A stretch of 64,000 nucleotides of DNA from RGIG5612 sp045616165 (GCA_045616165.1 JAZLGF010000013.1:62001-126000), one strand, 5' to 3'. Shown: positions 32,015 to 42,161, numbered from the stretch's first letter. Notes: generated by a model from the letters alone, not told the origin. Made by a program: numbers and translations.

Positions 32015-33427
32015 ATGGAAAATACTAAAACGGCAAAAACTAAAAAAGAAATTGACTTTACTAATGGCCCCATCTTGGGGCCATTAATGAAGTTTATGCT
32101 TCCGATACTGTTAGCACTTGCTATACAGTCTCTTTATGGTGCTGTTGACCTTTTAATTGTTGGGCAATTTGGCTCAGCTGCAAATGTATCTGCTGTTGCA
32201 ATAGGAAGTCAGCTTATATGGATTTTTACTTCTATTGCGGCAGATATTGCTATGGGCACTACGGTTTTACTTGGAAGATTTATCGGTGAGGGTCGTAAAA
32301 AAGATTCGGGCGACATAATAGGAACAAGCATTATTCTTTTTTCTATTATCGCAATTATTTTGATGGCAGCTCTTTTGATTTTTGCACCTCAATTTTTGAC
32401 TCTTATGCAAGCTCCTGCAGAAGCTTTTGAGCAGGGTGTTATTTATACTCGTATTTGTGGAGCTGGTATGATTTTCATAGTTGCCTATAATGTTATAGGT
32501 GCTGTTTTTAGAGGAATTGGAGATTCTAAAACTCCATTAATTGCGGTTGCTATTGCATGCCTTATAAATCTTGGCGGTGATCTTCTTTTAGTTGGCGTAT
32601 TTAATATGGAAGCTGCGGGCGCCGCTATTGCAACTATTTTCTCTCAAGGCATTAGTGTTGTTATTTCAATTCTTTTTGTTAGAAAAAAAGGACTTCCGTT
32701 TTCTTTTGGCAAAGAAAATATCAAGTTTAATAAAAAATATACTTTTACTATGTTAAAAATTGGCTTGCCTTTAGCTTTATCGAATATGGTAGTTACATGT
32801 TCATTTGCAGTTATGGCCGCTATTTGTAATTCACTTGGTCTTGCGCAGAGCGCAGGTGCAGGAGTAGGCGGAAAGCTAATTACTTTTATTATGCTTGTAC
32901 CTTGTGCGTTTATGCAATCTCTTGCGGCTTTTATCGCTCATAACATTGGAGCTAAAAAATTAAAGAGAGCTAAAAGGGCATTAGTACATGCAATATGGCT
33001 ATCACTTGCTTTTTCATGTATTATGTTTTATTTCTCAGGAATAAACGGCACGTTAATAACACGAATCTTTACAACAGATCCGGCGGTTATGGAGCAAGCT
33101 GCACTGTATCTAAAGGCATATGCTATTGATACTTTCTTAACTTCATTCTTATTCTGCTTTATAGGATATTTTAATGGATGTGGCAAAACTTCAATTACAA
33201 TGATTCAGGGTATTTTAGGTGTTGCTGTAAGAATTCCTATTGCGCTTTTATTCTTAAATCTTCCAGATACAAATATCTTCATAATTGCGCTTGCAACTCC
33301 TATTTCGTCTTGTTGTCAGATTGCATTATGCGTAATTTATTACTTCGTAACAAATAAGAAGATGATGAATACCTATGACTCAGAATATAATCCAAAACTT
33401 TTAGAATCCGATGTTACTTCAAAATAA
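32015..33427 (+). CDS. MATE family efflux transporter
   Basis: A 470-residue protein with 12 membrane helices and the MatE domain twice. The opening 'FTNGPILGPLMKFMLPILLA' and the 'FRGIGDSKTPLIAVAIA' segment are diagnostic of the NorM/DinF-like MATE group, which exports drugs or metabolites in exchange for sodium or protons. The substrate is unknown. It starts 8 bases after tsf with no clear ribosome binding site, so translation may depend on coupling. Confidence 0.9.
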   Translation: MENTKTAKTKKEIDFTNGPILGPLMKFMLPILLALAIQSLYGAVDLLIVGQFGSAANVSAVAIGSQLIWIFTSIAADIAMGTTVLLGRFIGEGRKKDSGDIIGTSIILFSIIAIILMAALLIFAPQFLTLMQAPAEAFEQGVIYTRICGAGMIFIVAYNVIGAVFRGIGDSKTPLIAVAIACLINLGGDLLLVGVFNMEAAGAAIATIFSQGISVVISILFVRKKGLPFSFGKENIKFNKKYTFTMLKIGLPLALSNMVVTCSFAVMAAICNSLGLAQSAGAGVGGKLITFIMLVPCAFMQSLAAFIAHNIGAKKLKRAKRALVHAIWLSLAFSCIMFYFSGINGTLITRIFTTDPAVMEQAALYLKAYAIDTFLTSFLFCFIGYFNGCGKTSITMIQGILGVAVRIPIALLFLNLPDTNIFIIALATPISSCCQIALCVIYYFVTNKKMMNTYDSEYNPKLLESDVTSK

Positions 33428-33435
33428 CTAAATTA

Positions 33436-33509
33436 CGGGGTGTGGCTCAGCTTGGTAGAGCGCTTGCTTCGGGAGCAAGAGGTCGCGCGTTCGAATCGCG
33501 TCACCCCGA
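33436..33509 (+). tRNA. tRNA-Pro (CGG anticodon)
   Basis: The cloverleaf has acceptor CGGGGTG/CACCCCG, anticodon stem CTTGC/GCAAG with loop TTCGGGA (anticodon CGG), and T-loop TTCGAAT. Discriminator A follows the acceptor; CCA is not encoded. It lies 9 bases after the MATE gene. Confidence 0.93.
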
Positions 33510-33575
33510 TATATTTATGTTATATTTGTGGTATAACAGATAGATATTATAGAATAAATATGATATATAGAATTA

Positions 33576-34973
33576 TTATGCGTCGTCTCTGGTAAGTTTT
33601 TTAATCCATGTATATTTTCTAAAGTGAAGAAATACAGGAAGACCTTTAAATAACTGGTCTGACTGGATTATTAAAACTACCCATACAACAGGAAGTTTCC
33701 ACCAGAAAGCTGCCATAAAAGAAAGCGGCATAACTATTGCCCATGTACATATAAGGTTCATAGCCATCGTAAAGTTAGCATCTCCACCACCTTGAAAAAC
33801 TCCGAAACTTACAGGCATCTGATAGCTCATTCCAACCATAATTAAAGACATAAGTAAAATTAAATCGCCGGCTAGTGAAGTAGCACTAGGGTTTAATTTA
33901 TAAAGTGAAAGAAGAGGATTTTTAAGAACTATAAGTAAAAGTCCAAGTACAACGCCAATACCAACATCTATTAAAGAAAGAGTTCTGCCAGCGGCTTTTA
34001 CCTCTTCATAATTTCCTTTACCAATAGCCTGACCAATCATAACAGCACTTGTGGAACTCATAGCAACAACGATAACTTTTAGGTATTGATAGAAAGTTGT
34101 AGCAACGGAGTTAGCGGCGATAGCGTCAGCACTTAAGTGGCCTAATATAGCCGTTTGCATAGGAACGGAAACGCCCCAAAGAACGGTCGCACACATAATT
34201 GGTAAGTAAATCTTTAAGTAATCTTTCCAAAGATTTTTATCGTTATCAAGTAGCCATCTAATACTAAAGCTGCCCTCGTCATTCTTAAATAAATTAAGTT
34301 TTTTATCTATGAAGATAAGATAGAAAAGAACAATTAATAATTCAAGAATTCTAGCAATTAATGTTCCGATTGCGGCACCTACGATTCCCATTTCAGGAAA
34401 ACCAAATTTACCAAAAATTAAAACATAGTTTATACCAACATTAATTACTAAGGAGATAATTGAAATATAAAAGCTTATATTAACAGTGCCAACACTTCTT
34501 AGTGCTGCCATGAAAATATTCGTAAATATATAAAGAATAAAAGTCCAAACGATAATTAATAGATATTTATTTCCCTCTGCGATGATATCGGGCTCATTAG
34601 TGAAAATTTTTAGAAGCCCAGTAGGAATTACAAGGCAGAGAATAACGATAATTAAAGTAATGGCAAAACCAATTTTAAGCGCATTACCAGTAAGTTTTTT
34701 AATAGGATTAACACGGTTTTGTCCCCAGTACTGAGCTGCGATAGCAACTAAAGTGTTTCCAAATGAAATAGCAAATTGCTGGATCATGAAGAAAATCTGG
34801 TTTACTGTTGCGGCGCCACTTAAACTTGCCTGGGAGTAACTTCCAAGCATAATATTGTCGGCCATGTTTACCGAGTATGCAACAACGTTTTGGAGTGCTA
34901 CAAAAGCGAGCATTCCAAAGAGTTTTTTATAAAAGTTTTTATCACGTGTAAAAAATGAAACTTTAGTATTCAT
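33576..34973 (-). CDS. MATE family efflux transporter, minus strand
   Basis: A 465-residue, 12-helix MATE protein of a different subgroup from the one at 32015, with 'AYSVNMADNIMLGSYSQASL' near the N-terminus and 'MAALRSVGTVNISFYISIIS' in the middle. Start ATG 34973 is preferred over a GTG at 34991. Upstream, TGCTATTAT (extended -10) ends 8 bases before the ATG and no Shine-Dalgarno sequence is present, so the mRNA may be almost leaderless. Divergent from the TetR gene, which may regulate it. Confidence 0.9.
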   Translation of the reverse strand: MNTKVSFFTRDKNFYKKLFGMLAFVALQNVVAYSVNMADNIMLGSYSQASLSGAATVNQIFFMIQQFAISFGNTLVAIAAQYWGQNRVNPIKKLTGNALKIGFAITLIIVILCLVIPTGLLKIFTNEPDIIAEGNKYLLIIVWTFILYIFTNIFMAALRSVGTVNISFYISIISLVINVGINYVLIFGKFGFPEMGIVGAAIGTLIARILELLIVLFYLIFIDKKLNLFKNDEGSFSIRWLLDNDKNLWKDYLKIYLPIMCATVLWGVSVPMQTAILGHLSADAIAANSVATTFYQYLKVIVVAMSSTSAVMIGQAIGKGNYEEVKAAGRTLSLIDVGIGVVLGLLLIVLKNPLLSLYKLNPSATSLAGDLILLMSLIMVGMSYQMPVSFGVFQGGGDANFTMAMNLICTWAIVMPLSFMAAFWWKLPVVWVVLIIQSDQLFKGLPVFLHFRKYTWIKKLTRDDA

Positions 34974-35114
34974 ATCAAATAATAATAGCACAATAAAATA
35001 AAAATTAAAGACAAAATCTATATAAATTCATGTTGAGCAGGCCATTATTTAATGATAAAATAAGTATGAAAAATGTAGTTTATACAACAGAGTGTTGAGA
35101 AAAATGGAGGGATT

Positions 35115-35729
35115 ATGGCAGAAAAAGATTTAAGGGTGGTAAAAACCCTGGAGAGCATTGATAATTCATTGCTTATCAATTTAAAAAAATCGCCTTTCAA
35201 CAAAATAACGGTAGATGCTCTTTGTAAAGAAGCGCGTATAAACAGAACTACTTTTTATAAACATTATTGCGATAAATATGAGCTTTTAGACAACTATATT
35301 GCACGTATTCTTAAAGAATTTAAGGAAAAGAATGATGTTGCTTTTGTTGATGCAAAACCGCATACCGTAAATGATGACCAATATAAACTTCCTTTTAGAA
35401 AGACAGTTGAGTTTATTGTAACTAAAAAGGAAATTTATGAGATACTTTGGACAGCCCAAATTGACAGGAATATTTTTGATGAAATGGTAGAAACTATATC
35501 CGAAAGTATTATTTCAAAGAGAATCGAAAAAAATCCTGAAATAAGGACAAATCAGGAAAGATTTTTTAAGGAATCTTTATTTGCTAATTTGTTTGCTTAT
35601 AATCATCTTGTATCGGTTAGATGGTGGTTTGCAAACGATTTTGTTATTAGCAAAGAGGAATTTTATAAGCTCTTTGATGATATGATGAGAGAAGGTCTTT
35701 TCAAGGTTTTCAACGATGAAATAAAATGA
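35115..35729 (+). CDS. TetR family regulator
   Basis: A 204-residue regulator. The N-terminal HTH has 'KITVDALCKEARINRTTFYK' and then H-Y-C-D-K-Y-E-L-L, the standard TetR fold. The C-terminal part is helical, probably ligand binding. It is divergent from the MATE gene at 34973, a common arrangement where TetR represses the transporter. Ribosome binding site TGGAGGG. It lies 38 bases before pyrH. Confidence 0.85.
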   Translation: MAEKDLRVVKTLESIDNSLLINLKKSPFNKITVDALCKEARINRTTFYKHYCDKYELLDNYIARILKEFKEKNDVAFVDAKPHTVNDDQYKLPFRKTVEFIVTKKEIYEILWTAQIDRNIFDEMVETISESIISKRIEKNPEIRTNQERFFKESLFANLFAYNHLVSVRWWFANDFVISKEEFYKLFDDMMREGLFKVFNDEIK

Positions 35730-35767
35730 TAAAATTAACAGTAAATACATAATTAAGAGGTAAAATT

Positions 35768-36475
35768 ATGAGTAAATATAAAAGAATAATGTTGAAATTA
35801 AGTGGTGAAGCACTCGCTTCCAAAGACGGTGGTTATAACGAAGAAGAAATTTCGAAAATTGCCGACCAGGTTAAACAAATCGTTGATGATGGCGTTGATG
35901 TTGGAATTATAATTGGTGGCGGAAATATTTGGAGAGGCAAGACAAATCTTCAAATAGATAGAACAAAATCAGACTCAATTGGAATGCTTGCAACAATAAT
36001 GAATTGCGTTTATGTTTCAGAGCATTTTAGAGCAAAAGGACTTAAAACAATTATTTACACTCCATGGGCATGTGGTTCAATTACTGAAGTTTTTAGCAAA
36101 GATAAAGCTAATACTTCATTTAATGAGGGTAAGGTTTGCTTCTTTGCCGGTGGCACAGGACATCCTTATTTCTCAACAGATACAGGCGTTGTTTTAAGAG
36201 CAATGGAGATGGATGCACAGGCTATTTTAATGGCTAAGAATATCGATGGTGTTTACGATAAAGACCCAGGCTCAAATCCAGATGCTAAGAAGTTTGATAA
36301 GATTAGTATACATGAAGTAGTTGCTAAGAAATTAGGCGTAATCGACCTTACTGCTTCAGCACTTTTAGATGAAAATCAAATCCCACTTAGAATATTTGCA
36401 CTTAACGAAGAAAATTCAATTGTTAATGCACTTACAGATGATAAATTTAATGGAACAGAAGTTTCTGTAGATTAA
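35768..36475 (+). CDS. pyrH: UMP kinase
   Basis: A 235-residue amino-acid-kinase-fold enzyme that phosphorylates UMP to UDP. Diagnostic features are 'RIMLKLSGEALA', 'IIIGGGNIWRG', 'FFAGGTGHPYFSTDTG' and 'LMAKNIDGVYDKDP'. Length is normal. It starts the pyrH-frr-uppS-cdsA-dxr-rseP-ispG-polC run, with each gene within a few bases of the next. Confidence 0.98.
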   Translation: MSKYKRIMLKLSGEALASKDGGYNEEEISKIADQVKQIVDDGVDVGIIIGGGNIWRGKTNLQIDRTKSDSIGMLATIMNCVYVSEHFRAKGLKTIIYTPWACGSITEVFSKDKANTSFNEGKVCFFAGGTGHPYFSTDTGVVLRAMEMDAQAILMAKNIDGVYDKDPGSNPDAKKFDKISIHEVVAKKLGVIDLTASALLDENQIPLRIFALNEENSIVNALTDDKFNGTEVSVD

Positions 36476-36491
36476 TGAAAGAGGTATGAAT

Positions 36492-37046
36492 ATGGACGAT
36501 AAGTTAAAAGTATATGATGAAAAAATGACAAAAACACTTAATAATCTTGAAGAAGAATATGCTGGCATTAGAGCCGGAAGAGCTAACCCACATATTTTAG
36601 ATAAGATTATGGTTGATTATTATGGAACACCAACACCACTTCAACAAGTAGGAAATATTTCTGTTCCAGAACCAAAGAGTATTCTTATTTCTCCTTGGGA
36701 GCCAAACATGGTTAAAGAAATTGAAAGAGCTATTAACGCTTCTGATATTGGAATTAATCCAACAAACGATGGAAAGAACGTTAGACTTGTTTTCCCAGAT
36801 CTTACAGAAGAACGTCGTAAAGATTTAGTTAAAGACGTTAAGAAAAAAGGTGAAGACTCTAAAGTTGCTATAAGAAATATTAGAAGAGACGGCGTTGACA
36901 TGATTAAGAAAATTACTAAAGCCGGCGAAGTTCCAGAAGATACTGGAAAAGATTTAGAAGATGAAATCCAAAAGCTAACAGATAAGTATGTTGCTGATAT
37001 CGATAAGCTTGTTGCAAGTAAGACAGAAGAGTTAATGACTGTTTAA
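36492..37046 (+). CDS. frr: Ribosome recycling factor
   Basis: A 184-residue protein that splits post-termination ribosomes with EF-G. The pattern 'LNNLEEEYAGIRAGRANPHI' and 'VDYYGTPTPLQQVGNISVPE' is diagnostic. ATG 36492 is chosen because AGAGG is 7 bases upstream; an ATG two codons earlier is too close to it. Confidence 0.97.
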   Translation: MDDKLKVYDEKMTKTLNNLEEEYAGIRAGRANPHILDKIMVDYYGTPTPLQQVGNISVPEPKSILISPWEPNMVKEIERAINASDIGINPTNDGKNVRLVFPDLTEERRKDLVKDVKKKGEDSKVAIRNIRRDGVDMIKKITKAGEVPEDTGKDLEDEIQKLTDKYVADIDKLVASKTEELMTV

Positions 37047-37047
37047 T

Positions 37048-37761
37048 ATGGACTGCGAATTGAAGATACCTAATCACATTGCAATAATTATGGATGGAAA
37101 TGGCAGATGGGCTAAGCAGCGCCATATGCCTAGAACTTATGGCCATAAACAAGGAGCGGATGTATTAGAGCAAATTCTTGAAGATGCAGATGATTTAGGA
37201 GTTAAGTATTTAACTGTTTATGCTTTTTCTACTGAAAACTGGGCGCGCCCTTTAGAAGAAGTAAAAGTTATCATGAATCTTTTTAGAGACTATCTTATTA
37301 ATTCAGTCGATAAATGTATGAAGAATAACGTTCGCGTAAAAATTATTGGAGAAAGAGGAAGACTAGCCTCCGATATTGTAGATGCAATCGTTAATCTTGA
37401 ACAAAAGACAAAAGATAATACGGGAATTACTTTTTGTATAGCGATTAACTATGGTTCTCGAGATGAAATCATAAGGGGCATAAAGCAAGTTGCTAAAGAC
37501 GTAAAAGAAGGCATTATTAATCCCGACGAGATAACAGAAGCAAGTTTTGGAAATTATCTTGATACAAAGGATATACCAGATCCTGATTTGCTAATTAGAA
37601 CAAGTGGAGAAGAAAGACTTTCTAATTTCCTTATGTGGCAATTAGCTTATACAGAGTTTTATTTTACTGATATTGCTTGGCCTGATTTCAATAAAGAAGA
37701 ATTAATAAAAGCAATAGAAAAATATTCTGGTAGAGATAGAAGATATGGCGGAGTTAAATAA
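37048..37761 (+). CDS. uppS: Isoprenyl transferase (undecaprenyl diphosphate synthase)
   Basis: A 237-residue cis-prenyltransferase. 'HIAIIMDGNGRWAKQR' carries the catalytic Asp and P-loop-like site, followed by 'YAFSTENWARP'. The late conserved region reads 'DLLIRTSGEERLSNFLMWQL'. It makes the C55 lipid carrier for cell-wall synthesis. It starts 1 base after the frr stop. Confidence 0.97.
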   Translation: MDCELKIPNHIAIIMDGNGRWAKQRHMPRTYGHKQGADVLEQILEDADDLGVKYLTVYAFSTENWARPLEEVKVIMNLFRDYLINSVDKCMKNNVRVKIIGERGRLASDIVDAIVNLEQKTKDNTGITFCIAINYGSRDEIIRGIKQVAKDVKEGIINPDEITEASFGNYLDTKDIPDPDLLIRTSGEERLSNFLMWQLAYTEFYFTDIAWPDFNKEELIKAIEKYSGRDRRYGGVK

Positions 37762-37762
37762 A

Positions 37763-38641
37763 ATGAGTGACGAACAAAAATATGTAGATGATAAGAGTAA
37801 AAAGTTGCTTGAAAATCCGAGCTTTTGGGTTAGAGCAGTAAGTGGAGTTGTTCTTGCGATAATTCTTGTAATAGCATTCGTATTTGGTGGATATATAATG
37901 TGGGGATTATTACTTGTTATTTCACTTATTGGTCTTTACGAGTTTAACAAAGCAATGAGCCTTCATTGGGGCGTGTTTGCATGGGCAGGATATATTATAA
38001 CAATAGCTTATTATGTTTTGCTTCTTTTACTTAGAGAATCATTAAGCTTTGCACTTTTATTATTTGGTTTTTTACTTGTAGCGGATTTAGCCGTTTTCGT
38101 ATTTACTTATCCTAGATATGAACTTTCACAAGTTTTTGCTGGATTTTTTGAAGTAATGTTTATCGGCGTTGCTTTGTCATTCTTATTTATCTTAAGAGAA
38201 ACTCCTCCAGCAGGTGCATATTTAGTATGGCTTGCTGTAATCGCTGCATGGGGCTCGGATACATGTGCCTACTTAATAGGAATGCTTATTGGAAAGACTC
38301 CTTTCGTTCCTAAACTTTCACCTAAAAAGAGTGTTGAAGGCGCAATAGGCGGACTTGCTGGAGCAGCGTTAATAGGTGTTATTTATGGATTAATTGTTCA
38401 GCCTTATATTGTAGAAACAGTTGATTATGCACCTATAGTATTTGGAGTATTTTGTCTATTTGGTGCGGCAGCAGGTCAGATAGGAGATTTAGCCGCATCA
38501 GCAATTAAAAGAAAAGTTGGAATTAAGGATTATGGAAATCTTATTCCGGGTCATGGCGGTATATTGGATAGATTTGATAGTATTATCATGACAGCGCCAA
38601 TCGTTTTCTTAATTACACTTTGGATAAATTATATGCCATGA
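37763..38641 (+). CDS. cdsA: Phosphatidate cytidylyltransferase
   Basis: A 292-residue membrane enzyme making CDP-diacylglycerol. It has about eight helices, and the CDS signature 'DYGNLIPGHGGILDRFDSII' near the C-terminus, with 'KLSPKKSVEGAIGG' before it. Start 37763 (MSDEQKY) is 1 base after uppS, with GGCGGAG upstream; an earlier in-frame ATG at 37745 overlaps uppS. Confidence 0.96.
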   Translation: MSDEQKYVDDKSKKLLENPSFWVRAVSGVVLAIILVIAFVFGGYIMWGLLLVISLIGLYEFNKAMSLHWGVFAWAGYIITIAYYVLLLLLRESLSFALLLFGFLLVADLAVFVFTYPRYELSQVFAGFFEVMFIGVALSFLFILRETPPAGAYLVWLAVIAAWGSDTCAYLIGMLIGKTPFVPKLSPKKSVEGAIGGLAGAALIGVIYGLIVQPYIVETVDYAPIVFGVFCLFGAAAGQIGDLAASAIKRKVGIKDYGNLIPGHGGILDRFDSIIMTAPIVFLITLWINYMP

Positions 38642-39783
38642 AAAATATAGCAATTCTTGGCTCTACCGGTTCAATCGGAACTCAGACTCTTGAAATAGTT
38701 AGAGCAAATCCGGATTTAAGGGTAGTGGCAATTAGTGGAAATAATAATATAGAACTTCTCGCCAAACAGGTTTTGGAATTTATGCCAGAGCTTGTTTGCG
38801 TTTTTGATGAAAAGAATTTAGAAGCCTTTAAAGAAATACTTTCAAAGTTAAATGTTAAGAAAATGCCTCAGATTTTTACAGGCAAAGAAGGACTTGTTAA
38901 AGTTGCTACGGCGCCAAAGGCAAAAATAGTAGTTACTGCAATTGTAGGCATGGTAGGAATTATCCCGACTATGGCGGCGATAAAAGCTAAAAAAGATATT
39001 GCGCTTGCAAATAAAGAAACGCTCGTTTGCGCGGGTGAACTTATTATGGCCGAGGCTAAAAAAAGAAAGGTTAATATCTATCCGGTAGATTCTGAGCATA
39101 GTGCAATTTTTCAAAGCTTAAACGGCGAAAATAAAAAAGAAGTTGATAAAATTATTCTTACTGCTTCAGGAGGTCCTTTTAGGGGGAAAACAAAAGAAGA
39201 ATTAGAAAATGTAACGCTTGCAGATGCTCTTTGCCATCCTAACTGGTCAATGGGAAAGAAAGTTACAATCGACTCTTCTACGCTCGCCAATAAAGGATTA
39301 GAAGTTATAGAAGCCAGATGGCTTTTTGACGTTAGCCCTAAGCAAATAGAGGTTGTTATCCAGCCACAAAGCATAATCCATTCAGCGGTTCAATATAAAG
39401 ATGGTGCGATTATAGCCCAGATAGGAACACCGGATATGAAACTTCCTATCCAGTACGCGCTTTTTTATCCGCAAAGAAGATTTTTAGAAGGAAAAAGAGT
39501 AGACTTTTTTGAACTTAAATCAATCACATTTGAAAAGCCAGACACGTCTACTTTTAAAGCCTTAGCTTTAGCTTATAAAGCTATAGAGATTGGTCATAGT
39601 ATGCCAACTGTTTTTAACGCAGCGAACGAAAGAGCAGTTGCAAAATTCTTAAAAGGTGAAATTAAGTATTTAGACATTGCTAATGAAATAGAAAAAGCAA
39701 TGGATAATCATACATTAATTCAAAACCCAACGCTAGAGCAGATAGTTACATTAGGAGAAAGCATAATTAATGAGCGTTGTTAG
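38638..39783 (+). CDS. dxr: 1-deoxy-D-xylulose-5-phosphate reductoisomerase
   Basis: A 381-residue MEP-pathway enzyme that makes MEP from DXP with NADPH. The N-terminal Rossmann motif reads 'IAILGSTGSIGTQTLEI'. The metal and substrate region includes 'PVDSEHSAIFQSL', 'TASGGPFRGK' and 'HPNWSMGKKVTIDSSTLANK'. Start 38638 overlaps the cdsA stop (ATGA). Confidence 0.98.
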   Translation: MKNIAILGSTGSIGTQTLEIVRANPDLRVVAISGNNNIELLAKQVLEFMPELVCVFDEKNLEAFKEILSKLNVKKMPQIFTGKEGLVKVATAPKAKIVVTAIVGMVGIIPTMAAIKAKKDIALANKETLVCAGELIMAEAKKRKVNIYPVDSEHSAIFQSLNGENKKEVDKIILTASGGPFRGKTKEELENVTLADALCHPNWSMGKKVTIDSSTLANKGLEVIEARWLFDVSPKQIEVVIQPQSIIHSAVQYKDGAIIAQIGTPDMKLPIQYALFYPQRRFLEGKRVDFFELKSITFEKPDTSTFKALALAYKAIEIGHSMPTVFNAANERAVAKFLKGEIKYLDIANEIEKAMDNHTLIQNPTLEQIVTLGESIINERC

Positions 39784-41089
39784 TATTATTCTTTCAATTA
39801 TTATTCTTGGAATTTTAGTTTTAGTCCACGAGTTTGGACATTTTATTTTAGCGAAAAAAAACGGAATATTTGTTAAAGAATTTTCTATAGGTTTTGGACC
39901 TAGAATCGTAAGTAAAGTAGCAAAAAGCGGAACAAGATTTTCATGGAAAGCTATTCCTTTTGGTGGTTCATGCATTATGCTTGGAGCTCTTGAAGATGAT
40001 TCAGAAGAAAATGACGATGAAAGATCGTTTGATAAAAAGAGTGTATGGGCTAGGATGAGCGTTGTTCTTGCCGGTCCCGTTTTTAATTTCTTTTTAGCAT
40101 TTGTTTTAGCTGTAATAGTTATTGGTAGTGTGGGATATGATCCGGCGTATATTACTTCTGTTGAAGAAGGATCGCCTGCATACGAAGCAGGACTAAAAAA
40201 GGGTGATGTAATAACAAACTATAATGGAACGGCAATTGATTTTGGCCGTGAGATATATTTAGAAGAGTTTATTCATCCTATTACATCAGATTCAAAAGCT
40301 ATTAATCTTGTGGTTAAAAGAGATGGTAAAAAGCAAAAGGTAAGTATAACTCCTTCGGAATATACTTATTACCAGATGGGCCTTTCTTATTATGCTACTG
40401 ATGAACCGGCTAAAATAATGGAAGTTGTAGAAGGCTCGGCTTTGGAAAAAGCCGGTTTGCAAGAAGATGATGTTATAACATCTATTAATGGAGTAAAAAT
40501 TGCCTCGGGTAAAGAGCTTAATGAATATTTTGAAAAAAATAGTGTTGGAAAAGAGCCAGTGACGATTACTTATTCCCATAGAGGAGGAAAAGAAGTAAGC
40601 GTCGAAGTAAAACCCACACAAAAGAAATCGTTTTCAACAGGTTTTAGCTATAATCTTTCAAATAAGAAAGCTAGTGTAGGCGAAACGATTAAATATAGTT
40701 TTGCAGAACTTAAATACCAGATAGTTTCCGTTTTTAAGAGTATAGGATATCTTTTCTCAGGAAAAGGATCTCTTGATATGCTTTCGGGTCCAGTCGGTAT
40801 TGTTGATGTAGTAAATACGACATACCAGATTTCTGCGCCAGCGGGATTTTTAGCAACACTTATTAATATTTTAAGCATTGTTATTTTGCTTAGCGCTAAC
40901 CTTGGCGTAATAAATCTTCTTCCGATTCCGGCATTGGACGGTGGAAAATTTTTACTTTTGATTATTGAAGCTATTAGAAGAAAACCTATTCCTAAAAAGT
41001 ATGAGGGAGTTATTACAACAATAGGTGCGGTACTTATTATTTTGCTTGCAATTGTTGTTTTGGTAAACGATGTTACAAAATTTTTCTAG
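39770..41089 (+). CDS. rseP: RseP-type site-2 protease
   Basis: A 439-residue intramembrane zinc protease. The HExxH site is in 'LVLVHEFGHFILAKK' near residue 20, the partner motif in 'NLLPIPALDGGKF' near residue 385. Two PDZ-like domains lie between (about 125-205 and 205-285, each with a 'GSPAYEAGLKKGDVI'-like opening); two are usual in E. coli RseP but many Firmicutes have one. It cleaves anti-sigma factors or signal-peptide remnants in the membrane. It overlaps dxr by 14 bases. Confidence 0.95.
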   Translation: MSVVSIILSIIILGILVLVHEFGHFILAKKNGIFVKEFSIGFGPRIVSKVAKSGTRFSWKAIPFGGSCIMLGALEDDSEENDDERSFDKKSVWARMSVVLAGPVFNFFLAFVLAVIVIGSVGYDPAYITSVEEGSPAYEAGLKKGDVITNYNGTAIDFGREIYLEEFIHPITSDSKAINLVVKRDGKKQKVSITPSEYTYYQMGLSYYATDEPAKIMEVVEGSALEKAGLQEDDVITSINGVKIASGKELNEYFEKNSVGKEPVTITYSHRGGKEVSVEVKPTQKKSFSTGFSYNLSNKKASVGETIKYSFAELKYQIVSVFKSIGYLFSGKGSLDMLSGPVGIVDVVNTTYQISAPAGFLATLINILSIVILLSANLGVINLLPIPALDGGKFLLLIIEAIRRKPIPKKYEGVITTIGAVLIILLAIVVLVNDVTKFF

Positions 41090-41102
41090 GTAAGGTAAAG
41101 TT

Positions 41103-42158
41103 ATGTACACAAGAAATGATACAAAGCAAATAAAGATTGGAAATGTTGTTATAGGAGGAGGAAATCCTATTGCTATTCAGTCTATGACTAATACGCCTAC
41201 GGCTGATGTGAAAGCAACCGTAAATCAAATTTTAGAATTGGAAAAAGCGGGTTGTGATATTGTAAGATGCACCGCTAATACCGAAGAAGCGGCTAAAGCT
41301 TTTAGTGAAATTAAAAAGCAAATTCATATTCCGCTAGTCGCGGATATTCATTTTGATTATAAATTAGCGCTTATTGCTATGGAAAATGGAGCAGATAAAA
41401 TTAGAATTAATCCTGGTAATATCGGAAGCAAAGAAAATATAAAAGCCGTTGTTTCTCTCGCTAAAGAACGAAATATTCCTATTAGGGTTGGCGTTAATTC
41501 AGGCTCATTAGAAAAAGAGTTAGTAGAAAAGTTTAATGGCGTTAGTGCAAAAGGACTTGCACTTAGCGCAATGGATAAAGTTCACATAATCGAAGATAAT
41601 GGATATGACAACATAGTTATATCTATTAAAAGTTCTGATGTTTTAATGTGCGCTAAGGCACATGAAATAATAGCAAACGAAACTAATTATCCACTTCATG
41701 TTGGTATAACAGAATCGGGTACCGTTTATAGCGGAAATATTAAGTCTGCTATGGGATTGGGAATTATTCTTTACCAAGGTATTGGAGATACGATAAGAGT
41801 TTCGCTTACGGGGGAACCAGTTCAGGAAATAAAGAGTGCTAAAAAAATCTTAAATTATTTAGGACTTAGAAATGAAGGAATAAATTTAATTAGTTGCCCT
41901 ACATGTGGTAGAACTCAAATAGATTTGGTTTCACTTGCAAATAAAGTTGAAGATTTAATCGCTTCTTACGACTTAAATATTAAGGTTGCGGTTATGGGAT
42001 GTGTTGTTAACGGACCTGGAGAAGCTAAAGAAGCCGACTTAGGAATTTGCGGAGGAAATGGCGAAGGTCTCATAATTAAAAAGGGTGAAATAATAAAGAA
42101 AGTTCCTGAAGATAAATTATTAGAAGAGTTAAAATCTCAGTTAGATAACTGGAGTTAA
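41103..42158 (+). CDS. ispG: 4-hydroxy-3-methylbut-2-en-1-yl diphosphate synthase
   Basis: A 351-residue GcpE/IspG. The N-terminal TIM barrel includes 'IAIQSMTNTPTADVKATVNQ', and the [4Fe-4S]-binding C-terminal domain has 'SCPTCGRTQIDL' and 'VMGCVVNGPGEAKEADLG'. It performs the penultimate step of the MEP isoprenoid pathway, in keeping with dxr nearby. Short, single-barrel bacterial form. Confidence 0.98.
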   Translation: MYTRNDTKQIKIGNVVIGGGNPIAIQSMTNTPTADVKATVNQILELEKAGCDIVRCTANTEEAAKAFSEIKKQIHIPLVADIHFDYKLALIAMENGADKIRINPGNIGSKENIKAVVSLAKERNIPIRVGVNSGSLEKELVEKFNGVSAKGLALSAMDKVHIIEDNGYDNIVISIKSSDVLMCAKAHEIIANETNYPLHVGITESGTVYSGNIKSAMGLGIILYQGIGDTIRVSLTGEPVQEIKSAKKILNYLGLRNEGINLISCPTCGRTQIDLVSLANKVEDLIASYDLNIKVAVMGCVVNGPGEAKEADLGICGGNGEGLIIKKGEIIKKVPEDKLLEELKSQLDNWS

Positions 42159-42161
42159 TAG

